A DNA stretch of 64,000 nt from Datisca glomerata (lineage: Eukaryota > Streptophyta > Magnoliopsida > Cucurbitales > Datiscaceae), in contig QANY01009002.1 of the NCBI GenBank assembly GCA_003255025.1, positions 62,001 through 126,000 on the forward strand, given 5' to 3'. Each line of letters begins with the position of its first letter. Within the stretch, counting starts at the first letter, position 1. This document shows, piece by piece, positions 21,440-32,960 of this stretch. The notes beneath the pieces are model-generated. The model made no database searches and was not told the origin of the DNA. It worked only from the letters and a program-made list of their open reading frames with translations. Both the position numbers and the translations under genes were made by a program.

Positions 21440-22275
21440 CTTGTTACAGTTTCTCCTTCAGTGACATTCAACCCCGCAATGGAAACATTTTCCCTTGGGC
21501 TTGCTCTCGTTCTTGTTCTTCTTGGCTTTGGGTGATGTCTTAGCTTTCTTTCCTTTTTTATTCTTACTCTTGCCTATACCATTGTTCTTCTTCCTTTTGT
21601 TACTATTAAAAACAGTGGAAGAAGGTTTTTACTCAGCAACACTTGCCTCGCCCTCTTTAGTCATACTCTTATTGAGAGACTCAAAAGTCTACAGTTCATT
21701 TAATAATTGGGTCATGTTGAATTTCAACTAGTTCATAACATAATTGGTGGTGAACACAGAAAAAGCAGGCTTGAGCGATTCAAGTATAATGCTGATTTGA
21801 GTTCGCTCATCAATGATAGCTCCATGTACTTCTGTCTCATGCATTATATTGATCATGTTCAAAACATGTTCACGCACAAGAGTACCTATCTTCATCTTAG
21901 TTGTCATGTAACTCTTAGTAGCCTCATGACGATTTTGATCAGACTGGTACCCAATCATCGTTCATAGAGATTCCATAATCTCATAGGCTGTTTCTATGCT
22001 TTCATGCTTGGTTCTCAGAACATCATTCATGTTCACAAACATGTAGCACTTAGCTTTGTTGTTGGACATAATCCAAGCATCAAACTTGTCCCTAACATTC
22101 TTAGGGGCATTGGCACCGGGCTCTTCAGGACATTTCTCAGTAAGAACAAATTTGTGGTTCTCACAAATAAACATCAAATTCAAATTCGATGTCTTATGAA
22201 ATTATCACCATTAAGTTTTTCATGTGCAAGTAAAGCAGTAATATGGTTGCCAATGACAAACATAATAATAACTGA
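21440..22275 (-). pseudogene. Copia-1 gag with zinc knuckle
   Basis: Minus-strand frames 22183-21962 (MFICENHKFVLTEKCP) and 21958-21728 match plant copia Gag. The start lies near 22270 with EKLNGDNF, followed by a frameshift. Near 21495-21450 KGKCFHCGVECH, then a stop and RRNC, gives a CX2CX4HX4C zinc knuckle. The nucleocapsid binds retrotransposon RNA. It is broken by at least one frameshift and several stops. Confidence 0.7.
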
Positions 22276-24123
22276 AAAATAACATATACATCATTCAATA
22301 TAATTGTAATAACTATCAAAAAAATTGGAAAGAAAAAGTGATACATGAATGCAACATATCAAACGCATAAATTTAATAATTACTAATCCACGATAAGTAA
22401 ATTTAGTCTGTCTATGAGACATTCTCATCTTTATTTTAAACATAAAATATATCACATTTTTTCTTTTAATAATAAGGTATCACTTATTTGGTCAAATCAC
22501 AATTATCCACTCAAAACTTAATTGTGAGTTTGTGAGTGTAACCCTTTAGTTTAGATTCCAAGGCTTAATTTAGAATATGTTATCTTATGATCGGTCAAGT
22601 CTAAATTATATCACTTAAATCTATTCTCTTAAGAAGTTCAACCTTCATATTGATACAGTTCAAAACATTCTTTAGGGAGATGAAAACAAAGCCATCTCGA
22701 TGCCCTCTCTGTGTCTCACGGTGTTGTACTAATAATGGAGACCATAGGTTACATTGACATGTCAACATTCTCCCACTCACTATTTTATAATTTATATATT
22801 TCTATTTTAATTAATCAATTATTTCTAAATTAATTACAAGTTAAAATACCCTGTGAATATAAAATTAATTCTTAATCCAGTTTTATTGGTCTAAGTTCAT
22901 TTAACCTTCTAAAGAGCCTAAATCAAAATTAGGTGGACTAAGAAAAACTAATTAATTACACTCATCAAAATTTCATTAAACTCTTTTAATAAAGTCGGTT
23001 ATCCTAATGGTTAATAAGGCATTTAATGTGGTGTGATTATCAAGTTCAACTAATTAAAACCTAGCAATTTACATGCAACTAATTTTTTTTAAAGTAACTC
23101 CTATAAACACACTAGGAGAGTCCTAATTAATCATGTTTCTACTGATGAGATGCTTGATTGAATAAAACTGTGTGAGGTTTCATATATGCCATGTGATCGA
23201 CTAATGCATGATCATGTTAACAATCATACCAATAAATATTTATTTAAACAATTAAATAAATAAATTATAAATTGAGTGACTATTGAGTATTTCTAAGTTA
23301 TAACTTTTAAAAAATATAAATAATTATAAAATGAATTTCAAGAATACATATTTCTAAAATAGCTCATTCTCCGCGAGAGGTCCATTTTCATAATCTTCAA
23401 GTTTTGATCAAAACTCTTTTAATTAGAATAAACTATTTTTTAATTAAATAATCTCATTAATTATTCTTTTAAAATCAACTGAATTTGATTAGTAAAAAAA
23501 TAATTTGATGACTCATATGAGTCAAACCCAATAAAATAATTAATTTTAATTTACAAAAAATTAAAATGGATGACCATCCTTTTAAATTTTCAAAATTCAA
23601 AATTTAAAAGATAAATGATAGGATTAGGGTTTTTGTGAAACATCGCAGGGATATGGCAACACGGTATCAAGGTTTATGTGAAGCATACCCTGACAATCAC
23701 AACGATTGCCGTCGGTGATGCAACCGTCAGCGTACTTCACGGCGACGCCGCCATTGGCGCCACTGCCAGTAGGGTCGTAACTGTTGGAAAGCTGGCGACG
23801 CCAGCGCTGACAATCATATTGCCGATGCCAGTTCCTATTTCTCTTTTATTCTCCTCGTTCGTCTCGTGCGTTCTTCTTCTTCTCATGTACGAAAATTTCA
23901 CAACATAATATTCAAAATAAAAATTATAAAAATTTCTTTGCCCCAAAATGTCTTACACATGATCTAAGAAAAATAAAGAACGAAGTCAAAACCCAAAAGT
24001 CATCACACAACTAACGATTCATCATTAAATCATTCATTCAAAAAATATATCCATACATTCATACATATCAAAATATATAATGAATAATCCAAGAACACCC
24101 AAACTGTATTGATTGAAACCAAT
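22276..24123 (-). other. Copia-1 untranslated leader between 5' LTR and gag
   Basis: About 1.85 kb without a convincing gene. TGGTTTCAATC right after the LTR (about 24121-24111) is a weak primer-site candidate. A GC-richer patch with CGACGCC and GGCGCC (about 23640-23870) is open on both strands but matches nothing recognised. Confidence 0.5.
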
Positions 24124-25235
24124 TGTTGGAAATCGAGGCACACAGCGAAAACAGTTTATTTTAAAGTTTTATTGATTGAAAAAATAATCGCGTCGCTAAA
24201 AGTTCCAAAAAATGATTTTTATGAAATATTTTTTCGCATCAGATTCATTATATATCTATACATTAAATTGAAGACATACAAATATGTGAATTATACCTCT
24301 TGTAGTCTATCAAGCATCCTTGCCAACAATAAACTGGAGATTCCATGAACAACGGACTGTGAGATCTATACTAAGATCTTCCGGACCAATCCTCAAATAT
24401 ACTAAGATGTGTGTGTGCATGTAGAATATATCAAAGACATTTTTCTGTCTCTAAATGTACTCAACACATGAGATATAAAGATTTTGGAGAATGACTATTG
24501 TGAGATAAAACTCTGAGAGAAAATTAAGAAAACTCACAGAGTTTTTTTATTAACTTTTAATCACCTAGTTGCACACATTGAGGCTAATAATATATATATA
24601 TATATATATATATCTTCTAGATCAAGGCTCATCAAATTTTTGAGATACAAAATAATAAATTAATTATAAATGTGCCATTGTAGTGGGACCCATTACAATT
24701 GAGCAACACTGCAGTGCTACATGACACTGCAGTATGCCGTGTAGAGCTGTAGTACCTCATGTCATTACTGACTCACAACTCCATTATACAAGATTCAGGC
24801 TGATCTACATATGATCACCAATTTTGATGTGTATTAAATCTTTATGATGAACAATAAGTTAATAAAGATATTAATTCACTGCGGTCATGTCCTATGTAAT
24901 CTAATTATATAAAGTAGTTTCACTAAGATGTCTATCCACATCAATGATCTAGATTTAGATCATATGCATTCATAATACTTAGTGAACCGTACTAACAACT
25001 ATTCATTAAAGATTCCATACTTTAATATGTTACAGACTATTTTATCCATGATCAATGATCTTAATCTTCTTGTACTTATACAAAATCATAATCTTATTAA
25101 CGAATATGAAATTTTCAGATATTTATATAAATTATTCAACAATAATTGTAAAGAATAATTATAAGAAAAATATAATTTTATTAATTTCAAATTAAAAATG
25201 CCTAAACATATGCTTTGAGGGCACTATGCCCAACA
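24124..25235 (-). repeat. Copia-1 5' LTR (1112 bp)
   Basis: It starts TGTTGGAAATCGAGGC and ends GGGCACTATGCCCAACA on the plus strand, and is followed by the target duplication TAAATT. It contains the intact TA microsatellite that in the other LTR is the viral insertion point, so it acts as the empty-site control. Confidence 0.85.
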
Positions 25236-25241
25236 TAAATT
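25236..25241. repeat. Target site duplication of Copia-1, right copy
   Basis: TAAATT, matching 4136-4141. Confidence 0.6.
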
Positions 25242-26093
25242 AATTAATCAATTAATATTTTAATTGATTACAGATCTATGTACCCACCCACCTCCCGCTA
25301 TCATATGACATAATAACATCAAAACAACAATGTATTAAAGAACATGTGTGTGGACCACCTCTCATTTTTCAAAGAAAACTATCATCAAGATTCAAACTTG
25401 TCTAGTCCTCTCTTTTGTAGTTTCCAATGTCAATCAATTAGTCTTTTGTCTTGTGCTTCATTACAAAAAAACTTATGTTTAGTTTTCTAAATACAATTTG
25501 GTAGAAGAGGTGCTGAGTAGAGAAAGCTTCATTTCTTATAAGAAATGTAGACTTGGAGGAATTACAGCAAGATGCTCGGGTTGTTGTATCTTGGGCACGG
25601 CATGCATCAATCATTTTTATGTCTATTGCATCAAAAGCACAGTGCATATTATCTCAAGAGAGCGACTTCGTATGTGCCTCATCTATGCCATCTAATTATT
25701 TTCTATAATACTTTCAATCTGGAGGAAAATATAGGTAAATTTATTCTTTTTATTCTCCAAAAATTAATAATATGTTGGTTGAGTTAGATTATGAGGGTGC
25801 TATGGAGGTGTCAACCTGACTGAGATATCTCGGTATACCTACTTATTTCTATCACCAACAAATTTATCTGAAAAAAGTTCAATCGAAATATTTTCAAATA
25901 AAAATATAACTTAGGTTTCTTAAAGAGAAAAAAACTAAAATTTTGTTAAAAATAAAAAGGCAAGGGTGTGTCAAAACTCTTCAATGCCCCCAAAAGCTTG
26001 GGAATTCTTATGAAGAGACCATTGTAAAAGAAAAAAAATGATATTAGGATCCCTAGATTTTTAATGAAATTCATCCATTTTTATAGGGGAAAT
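25242..26093. other. Spacer without a recognised gene
   Basis: AT-rich sequence. A frame of about 70 codons at 25647-25438 (-) was considered as a transposase remnant and not accepted. No other structure was seen. Confidence 0.4.
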
Positions 26094-26859
26094 ACTAAGT
26101 TGTTAGAGTATTTGCAAGAGTTCTCCCTCTCGCTTCTCTCTCTCCCTCTCGTGTAACCTTAGTTTTTCCAGCCCTGTTTTGTGCCGCTGCCATGGGGAGA
26201 GCTCATTTGCTCTCCCCGTGACTTGTTTTTCTCATGCCTTCTCCCCTTAATCCCCCCGCCCTTTCACCTGATTAAGTTTCTTTCTCCCTCTCCTCAGTAA
26301 TTTCTTTTTCCCTTCTGCCCCCCTCTCTATTTCCCTCTCGTCTCTTTTCCTCTCTCTTTTGTTGGTTTTTCTATCTTTTGTAGGTTTGCTTCTCTGCATT
26401 TTTTTTTGTAGATTTCTCCTTCCACTTTAGAAGGTTTTTGTTTCTACCTGTTTGTGTAGGTTTTGGTCTATCAGAACTCCGGTCCTTGGTAGTTTTTCTC
26501 TTCGAATATGGCTTTTGTGGAGATTTTGAGGCTTTATTTATGTGCGACACAATCGAATTTCCTAGATCTGTTTGAAATTATATTGTTCTTAATGCAGATA
26601 TGCCTTTGCAGTGCTAGCTGGCCGAGCCAGGTTTAGATGGTGGATGACATTTGGAACGAGCCGATTGAGCTCTACTCTTGTGTATTGTTTATGCACATGA
26701 TTCTCTCTATTTACATAAGTAGGTGTATATTGATTTTATCTGGCACTTGTAATTGTTTAATTGTATTTAGATCTGATAATTTGATTCATATCTTGATGTT
26801 GTTTGTATCTTTGCGTTCTTAATGAAATGTGTTGTTTATCTTAAAAAAGACTAAGTTGT
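26094..26859 (+). mobile_element. Retroposed element (~745 bp) with 10-bp target duplication
   Basis: ACTAAGTTGT is present at 26094-26103 and again at 26850-26859. Between them lies a sequence with a very CT-rich first third (26105-26350) and a 3' end reading TTAATGAAATGTG...TTATCTTAAAAAAG. A short A-run next to a long target duplication is the mark of target-primed reverse transcription. The 3' end resembles plant L1 LINE tails, but no ORF or RT domain is present, so it is an internally deleted LINE or a retroposed transcript. Confidence 0.6.
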
Positions 26860-27592
26860 CCCTTTAATTCATGACTGGTAGACGAGGTCTTGCAAAAACT
26901 TTTGCTAGGCCCTAGTTTAACGAGTGTAATTTTAATAGTAGGATGCTAAACCATAGTCTAACAACAGTTTTTTACTCGACTAGAGTCTAGTGTAGATGCA
27001 TTTTAATCTTTTCCTATTAAAAAGACTTAATTTCATTTTTTTCACTCTAAGGTGTCTTTATTATTCTTTGAAAATTTTGAAATATCTCAGAGCTCCTTCC
27101 ATTTGCAATACTCTATAAAGAACATTGCAGCTACCACTTTTGAAGAACCTTCTGAACATGACTGATAATTGCCCCGCAGCCACCACAACCTTGAATGATT
27201 CAAAAGGCACCATCCTTACATCCATCAGTCGACAAGTCAGAGTCTGGGTAACTTAGGGAGCAGATCATCTCCTATTCTAAGAACAAGAGATGATTATGTT
27301 AAATCTGGGCCGTAAAATCAAATGACCCACGTGTAACTATGGGAAAAGAAAAGAAAAATAAAAAACTATCAAAAAGTAAAATTAAAAAAGGAAGAGATAA
27401 TACCACGGTCCAAATTTACTGAACATCAACTCCTGTTCTGTTAGACTGTAACTGGTAACTCAAGCAACATCGGAAACCAACTTACATCCATCAGCCGACA
27501 AAATCACTCTTCCTTCAATGAAGCCGATATGATACCACGGTCCACCTGCATCCCCATTAGCGGTTCCTCAGCAAAATGATTTTTAAGGAAAC
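26860..27592. other. Region upstream of the PPR gene
   Basis: No ORF of note. TACCACGGTCCA occurs twice (about 27400 and 27531) and CTTACATCCATCAG twice (about 27217 and 27481), so some local duplication. It probably contains the promoter of the PPR gene, but no clear TATA box was identified. Confidence 0.4.
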
Positions 27593-27619
27593 TCTTTTTT
27601 TTTTTTTTTTTTTTTTTTT
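27593..27619. repeat. Poly-T run
   Basis: About 26 consecutive T lie ~1 kb upstream of the PPR start codon, close to the likely transcription start. Confidence 0.9.
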
Positions 27620-27629
27620 GCAAAATCAG

Positions 27630-28617
27630 CTAAGAGTATAGAGCATAAACGTTCCCTTTTACTACCACTAGTCTGCGGAAGGAATGAGCAAGCTGCGTGA
27701 AGATTTTGATGGTAAGCTCTCTCTCGAACATTCTTCCATGGCCGATCGGGCGCTTCCTCTTTCCGCCAGTTTAGCTTCGGAGGGTTCCCAGCCCTTATTT
27801 TGAGCTCAACTTTTCATTTAGATTCCAAGGTTCTGAGCCCTAATTTTAGTGTTCTACTTTTCGACTAGAAGGCAGAAGCTGTCGCTGCCTGATACCAAGG
27901 TCAGAGTCCATCTTCCCGCCAGTTTACCTTCCAAGGTTCCGAGCTCTACTTTTGATCTCGTTGCATCGTTTTTTTCCATGGAAATAACTTTCTTGCTCTG
28001 GTTTCTTGAGAAGTGTGGTTTATGCTCTGTTTATTTCACTGTATATTTTATCAAAAGAAACCAGTGAGTCTAAGGCTTTAAATTTCCATTCTCTCTGTCT
28101 TGGGCTTAAGTGCAAGAGGGAAGCGTTGTCACTCTCATTTTCCTGGAGTTGCTTCTGCAACGTTGACTGTTGAAATCGAAGGAATATCTTCGCTCTCCGA
28201 ATCTTTTCTTTTCTAAATTTTTTGAGTTCTCTGTTTTTTTACACTGATTCTGGTCCGGGCTGGTTCGGTTCCTACCAATTTTTCCTGGATCGGTTGTGTT
28301 CCTACCGTTATAATTGCGTAGAAAATGGTATTCTTGTTTAAGTATGCATGCTAACTATCCTTACAACTGAAAGTACTTATCTGGTTGTGGTGCGATGAAA
28401 TTTCATGGTTGTTTCATTGTCAGTATGCATGCGTTCAGGAATGATATAGCGGGCATTGATTTTTCTTGGCTCTGATATGCGGTTTGCAGGTGAAAACATG
28501 GTGACGCATTGTGGATGCAGTCTAATAACAAGCTGGAAGGAGTCTAGACTTGGCCTAGTCATTTTCTGAAATAGGCTGTTTCCTGATTTGTTTTCTGAAT
28601 ACTTTGTTTTTCCAAAA
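27630..28617 (+). other. Probable 5' UTR of the PPR gene with an intron
   Basis: A donor GATG/GTAAGC at about 27711 and an acceptor GGTTTGCAG/GT at about 28489, with a T-rich sequence between, would remove ~780 bp and leave a leader of ~200 nt. Several short upstream ATGs lie in the intron. This is inferred from splice-like sites only. Confidence 0.4.
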
Positions 28618-31095
28618 ATGTACCACCAAGTACTTTTCTACATCCCATGTTTTCTTAGGACTAAAAGGAAAACGGTGCTCATGTTGGGTCCTTCTGTAAA
28701 GCTCATTAAAACTGATAATAGATTGGTCAAGTCGGCTTCAACTGGACTTGCCCTCTTGCACCCATCTTCCACCTTACTGACCGATGATGAAGAAAGTACC
28801 AGTACCACAGCCAGCTTCTCTCAAAAAACCACTTCAGTTTTCCAATCAAACACATTCAGGGTGGTTCAAATCTTAAGAAGTCTCAAAACTGATCCTGATC
28901 TTGCCTTCTCCTACTTTCGCCAATTGAGGGAATGTGGGTTCCTTCATAACATCTGCACTTATGCAACCCTCATAAGGATTTTATGCTCTTCCGGTTTGGA
29001 GAGGCAGTTACATTCTCTCTTCTTGGAACTCATTGGGTGTAATGAGGTGGGGTTTCATGTTTCGGAATTATTTGAAGCACTTGCGCAAGAGCTTAGGGAG
29101 GATGGCTATATCCTTCAGGCATATGATGCATTGGTCAAGGCTTATACCAGTGTAAGCTTGTTTGATGATGCTATTGACGTACTCTTCAAATTAAAAAGGA
29201 AGGGATTTGTTCCTCATATCTTCACTTGTAATTTTCTTATGAACCGCCTTATTATGCATGACAAAGTGGATATGGCAGTGGCGATATACAAGCAACTTAA
29301 AAGATTAGGCCTTAGTCCTAATGACTATACCTATGCTATTGTAATCAAGGCGCTTAGCAAAAATGGTGATCTAGAAGAAGCTGTAGATGTCTTTCAGGAA
29401 ATGGAGGAAGCGGGAGTAACTCCTAGTGCTTTCGCTTACTCAGCGTACATTGAAGGGCTTTGCTCGCATCAAAGATCAGACTTGGGATATTATGTGCTCC
29501 AAGCATGGAAAGCAGCAAAAGCCCCCATTGATGTGCATGCTTATAATGTGGTAATTCATGGGTTTTGTGAAGAAATGAAATTAGAAGATGCAGAGAGGGT
29601 CTTTCTTGACATGGAGAAACATGGGGTGCTCCCGGATGCACAAAGCTATGGCACATTGATCAACGGGTTTTGTAAGGGCTGGAATTTGCTCAAGGCTATG
29701 CATCTCCATAGTAATATGATGTCGAAAGGAATAAAAACAAATTGTGTGATTGCCAGCTCAATTCTTCAATGCTTGTGTAAGATGCATATGTATTCTGAAG
29801 TGGTCGATCAATTTAAAGAATTTAACAGGATGGGGATTTTCTTGGACCAGGTCTCATACAACATTGTTGTAGATGCTTTGTGTGAACAGGGAAAAGTAGG
29901 AGAAGCTATTGAATTGCTTGAAGGCATGAAAGATAAAAAGATGGACTTAGATCTTGTGCTCTATACGACAATAATTAAGGGGTACTTTAAGCAGGGTAAA
30001 ACCAACGACGCCTTGAAACTGTTTGAGGAAATGAAGAAGAAGGGAATCGAGCCTGACATCATTACTTTTAAGGTACTTGCTGCAGGGTTCTCTAGAAATG
30101 GCCTTGCATCTGAAACATTAGATCTTTTGCATTATATGGAGGAACATGGTTTGGGAGTACACTCTGCTATGCACAACCTGATAATTGAAGGTTTGTGTAT
30201 AGGAGGAAAGGTGAAAGAAGCAGAAGCAATTTTCAATAGTTTAGAAGATAAGGATGAGGATAACTATTCTGCCATGATTAGTGGGTATTGCAAAGCTGTC
30301 CGCACATTGGAGGCCTATGAACTTTTCATTAGGCTGTCAAAGCAAGGACTTTCCATTAAAAAGAAATCCCTCCTTGAGCTTGTCTGTAACCTTTGCGATG
30401 AAGGCTATAGCGACAAAGCTCTTCAACTGGTGGAGACAGTGTTAGCACTGAATATTGAACTCAACAAAGTTTTGTGTAATAAAGTCATAGCTTCTCTGTG
30501 TCGGGCTGGGTATGTGAAAAAAGCCCAGTGGTTATTTGATGTTTTGGTTAAGAGAGGGGTAATTCCCGATGTCATTACTTACACAATGATGATAAACAGT
30601 TATTGCAAGATGAATTGCTTGCAGGAAGCCCATGATCTTTTATATGATATGAAAAAGAGAGGGATCAAACCAGATGTTATTACTTACACAGTTTTGCTGG
30701 ATGGTCATTCAAAAAGAAAAGTAAGAAAGACCTTTTCCTCTCTATATGCAAGGGAAACGAAGCCAGAAATGATAGATGCTTTTGCGGTTTGGACTGAAAT
30801 GAAGGACATGAAGATTAGGCCAGATGTAATTTGTTATACTGTTTTAATTGATGCAAATTGCAAGATGAACAACCTTAAAGATGCTATTAGTCTATTTGAT
30901 GAAATGATTGATCAGGGACTAGAGCCTGATACAGTGACATACACAGCCCTTCTTTCTGGTTGTTGTCACTGTGGAGATGTCGATAAGGCTGTAACTCTTT
31001 TGGATGAGATGTCCTCCAAGGGAATTTTTCCAGATATCCGCATGACATCTGCACTACATCATGATATTCTTAAAGCAAAGGAATTTCAATTTTAA
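28618..31095 (+). CDS. Pentatricopeptide repeat (PPR) protein, P class, probably mitochondrial
   Basis: An uninterrupted 825-residue frame without introns in the coding part, as usual for plant PPR genes. Open sequence extends a few codons upstream, but the first ATG is at 28618; a second in-frame ATG at 28681 could also be used. Residues 1-60 are rich in K, R, S and T with few acidic residues, like an organelle targeting peptide. From about residue 90 to the end there is a tandem series of ~35-residue motifs (GVIPDVITYTMMINSYCK, GIKPDVITYTVLLDGHSK, LEPDTVTYTALLSGCC). No E, DYW or SMR domain follows, so it is P class: sequence-specific RNA binding for processing or stabilising organelle transcripts. 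A ~30-residue insertion near 30710-30790 lengthens one repeat. It resembles the group with Arabidopsis At2g26790. It is the only clearly intact gene here. Confidence 0.93.
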   Translation: MYHQVLFYIPCFLRTKRKTVLMLGPSVKLIKTDNRLVKSASTGLALLHPSSTLLTDDEESTSTTASFSQKTTSVFQSNTFRVVQILRSLKTDPDLAFSYFRQLRECGFLHNICTYATLIRILCSSGLERQLHSLFLELIGCNEVGFHVSELFEALAQELREDGYILQAYDALVKAYTSVSLFDDAIDVLFKLKRKGFVPHIFTCNFLMNRLIMHDKVDMAVAIYKQLKRLGLSPNDYTYAIVIKALSKNGDLEEAVDVFQEMEEAGVTPSAFAYSAYIEGLCSHQRSDLGYYVLQAWKAAKAPIDVHAYNVVIHGFCEEMKLEDAERVFLDMEKHGVLPDAQSYGTLINGFCKGWNLLKAMHLHSNMMSKGIKTNCVIASSILQCLCKMHMYSEVVDQFKEFNRMGIFLDQVSYNIVVDALCEQGKVGEAIELLEGMKDKKMDLDLVLYTTIIKGYFKQGKTNDALKLFEEMKKKGIEPDIITFKVLAAGFSRNGLASETLDLLHYMEEHGLGVHSAMHNLIIEGLCIGGKVKEAEAIFNSLEDKDEDNYSAMISGYCKAVRTLEAYELFIRLSKQGLSIKKKSLLELVCNLCDEGYSDKALQLVETVLALNIELNKVLCNKVIASLCRAGYVKKAQWLFDVLVKRGVIPDVITYTMMINSYCKMNCLQEAHDLLYDMKKRGIKPDVITYTVLLDGHSKRKVRKTFSSLYARETKPEMIDAFAVWTEMKDMKIRPDVICYTVLIDANCKMNNLKDAISLFDEMIDQGLEPDTVTYTALLSGCCHCGDVDKAVTLLDEMSSKGIFPDIRMTSALHHDILKAKEFQF

Positions 31096-32960
31096 AATTG
31101 AGTGCTTTGGGACTCTGAATGATTGGATGGATCCAAATATGATTTTGTCCAGTAAGTGTTTAAAGATGGGTCATGATTCCTCGCAGTTTCTGATATTACT
31201 TTATTTATTTTTGCTTGCTTACAAAATTATTTCAATATTACATTGTTGAAGGATATTGATGATTTCCGAAACTGGTGAGACATTGGCCAAGGGCTCAGCA
31301 GGCAACTTGGAATTTGTTTAAACGCAGTACTGCTTTATATGCAGATGTTGCATGGAGGTACTTGAGCTTATTTTGATTTCAGAATTCAGATTAAAATCTT
31401 TCTTTTTCTTTCATCTTACTCCGTACTGAAAAAGCATGGGACCAATAAATTAGATATCAAGGTATGCAGTCATTGATTAAATGCCAAATATTTCTTTCCA
31501 AATTGCAGAAGAGGATTGTTATGAGAATTTGTATCACTCTTTGTATTGCATCGTATGAGATTTCTTGAAGACGAATGCCATCATATGTGGAAAAACCATC
31601 TTTTATCTATCTGCCCGCCTCAATTTGGTTTAGTACATTGATATTATCTCCGTTTTCTTTCTTCTTTAAACGCTTCTACACATATTTTATTTTTTTGAAT
31701 AGACAATTAAGTTTCATTCATAGGCTTTTGGATGCAAATTGGTATCATCGAATTTGCATGATCTACCCTTTGTTTATTTATTGCTAAAATGTCAGAGTTT
31801 GGCATGAAACTAGAGATCCTTATATAATAAAAACTTTGGAGCTTTACTTAACGCCAAAAAAAAGTATCAGGCTCCTATAAAAAAAAATAGTTATGGGACA
31901 AGTACTCTCACAAGTCTGGATCTGAGTTTTCAACAAACTGTCCATTTTTAAGAGGAAGCTTGGCCTGTTTGTTAGCTTCAGTTCATTTTAAGTTTCAAGG
32001 ACTCATTTTGGAGGATCAATCATCGAGTCTTCCACATGATTCATGAAAAGCAAATTGGTAAACTTTGGTTGGTCCGAACTCCGAAGTCCTTATAACCATG
32101 CAGATATTCATAGTTTTAGACTCGTTAAATTTGGTTTAGCATGATCCATCAATATTGGCAGTTTTATAAAAAAATGTTCTCGATGAAGTACAGAATTCTC
32201 GAGATTGAAATCTTCACATGAATTCACATTCTAGTAGTGTTATGAAAATTGATATATTTAGACATTGATGTGAATTTCCAATTAGATGTCTTAAGGAGCT
32301 TCGTGAGTAGCTTTATCCACTATCTATGCTCTGTTTTTCTTTGTTTGGTTCTTATCATCTGAGTTCTTGAAGGACAACCATGCTTTCTTACCATTTACCT
32401 TGTTATAGCTTGGACAGGGTTACTAAACTTGCATGCCAGTCTGATACTTTCGTTGTTATTGCAGGTTGAGGAGTTAAATTCATTGGATCTTGATACTCTC
32501 AACAATTTGAGGTTTGTGGCCTTCATATATTAGGTATCTAAATCTCACTATCATGTATAGTCACAACCGCTAGCTTGGCCTTCTTTCTGTTGGACCTCAG
32601 GCCTGTATAATAGGGTTGATTTTCCTGTTCAAATGGTGTCTGGGGGGAAAAAGATGACAGTCTTGTAATTAAGGATCCAAATCCTGATTTTTTTTTTTCA
32701 CAAGCCAGGTTAGTTTTATTGATGTTAAACGTACTTGACCCAGACTGCTTTACCAGAGCTCTTCTTATTGTCTTTCTTCTTTTTGTTTTTTTTGCTGTAG
32801 GTCTATGATAATGCTTAAGCAACCCAGGCAATCTTATTCTCATGAACTGTCCAAGACATTAATAATGCTCGAACGGACAAGGTGACCTGGACTGGCAACA
32901 AATGGTGCTACCTGTTATTCAGGAACGCATAGAAAGGTACTCCTAAAGTGAAGTGTTCAA
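31096..32960 (+). other. Probable 3' UTR of the PPR gene, possibly spliced
   Basis: No coding frame continues. Acceptor-like sites occur at about 32464 (TTATTGCAG/GT) and 32800 (TTTTTTGCTGTAG/GT), each followed by a short stretch of balanced composition. 3' UTR introns are common in PPR genes, but this is inference. Confidence 0.35.

Larger units (their letters stand above)
4142..25235 (-). mobile_element. Copia-1: old Ty1/copia LTR retrotransposon, minus strand, with a viral insertion
   Basis: Two LTRs bound the element: a complete one at 24124-25235 (5' LTR, since the element reads on the minus strand) and a 3' LTR at 4142-18287 split by about 12.7 kb of pararetroviral DNA. LTR ends are TGTTGG/CCAACA with a 6-bp target duplication. 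Internal minus-strand remnants occur in Ty1/copia order: gag with zinc knuckle (22270-21440), integrase (20890-20000), reverse transcriptase with FLYVDD (19900-18900), then RNase H (18900-18330). All frames contain stops and frameshifts. The LTRs are clearly diverged and the 5' LTR lacks about 330 bp present in the 3' LTR, so the insertion is old. The viral DNA must have entered later. Confidence 0.85.

Noticed and set aside
23678..23946. ORFs on both strands in the GC-richer part of the Copia-1 leader
   Set aside because: They mirror each other, have no domain and lie in an untranslated leader.
25438..25647. Minus-strand 69-codon frame resembling a Harbinger transposase start (MHCAFDAIDI)
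   Set aside because: Only a few residues fit the C-x-G-A-I-D-G-T pattern, the key Gly and Thr are missing and no further transposase motif follows.
28588..28617. Upstream extension of the PPR reading frame
   Set aside because: The frame is open but begins at TTG; the first ATG is at 28618, which also gives a better targeting-like N-terminus.
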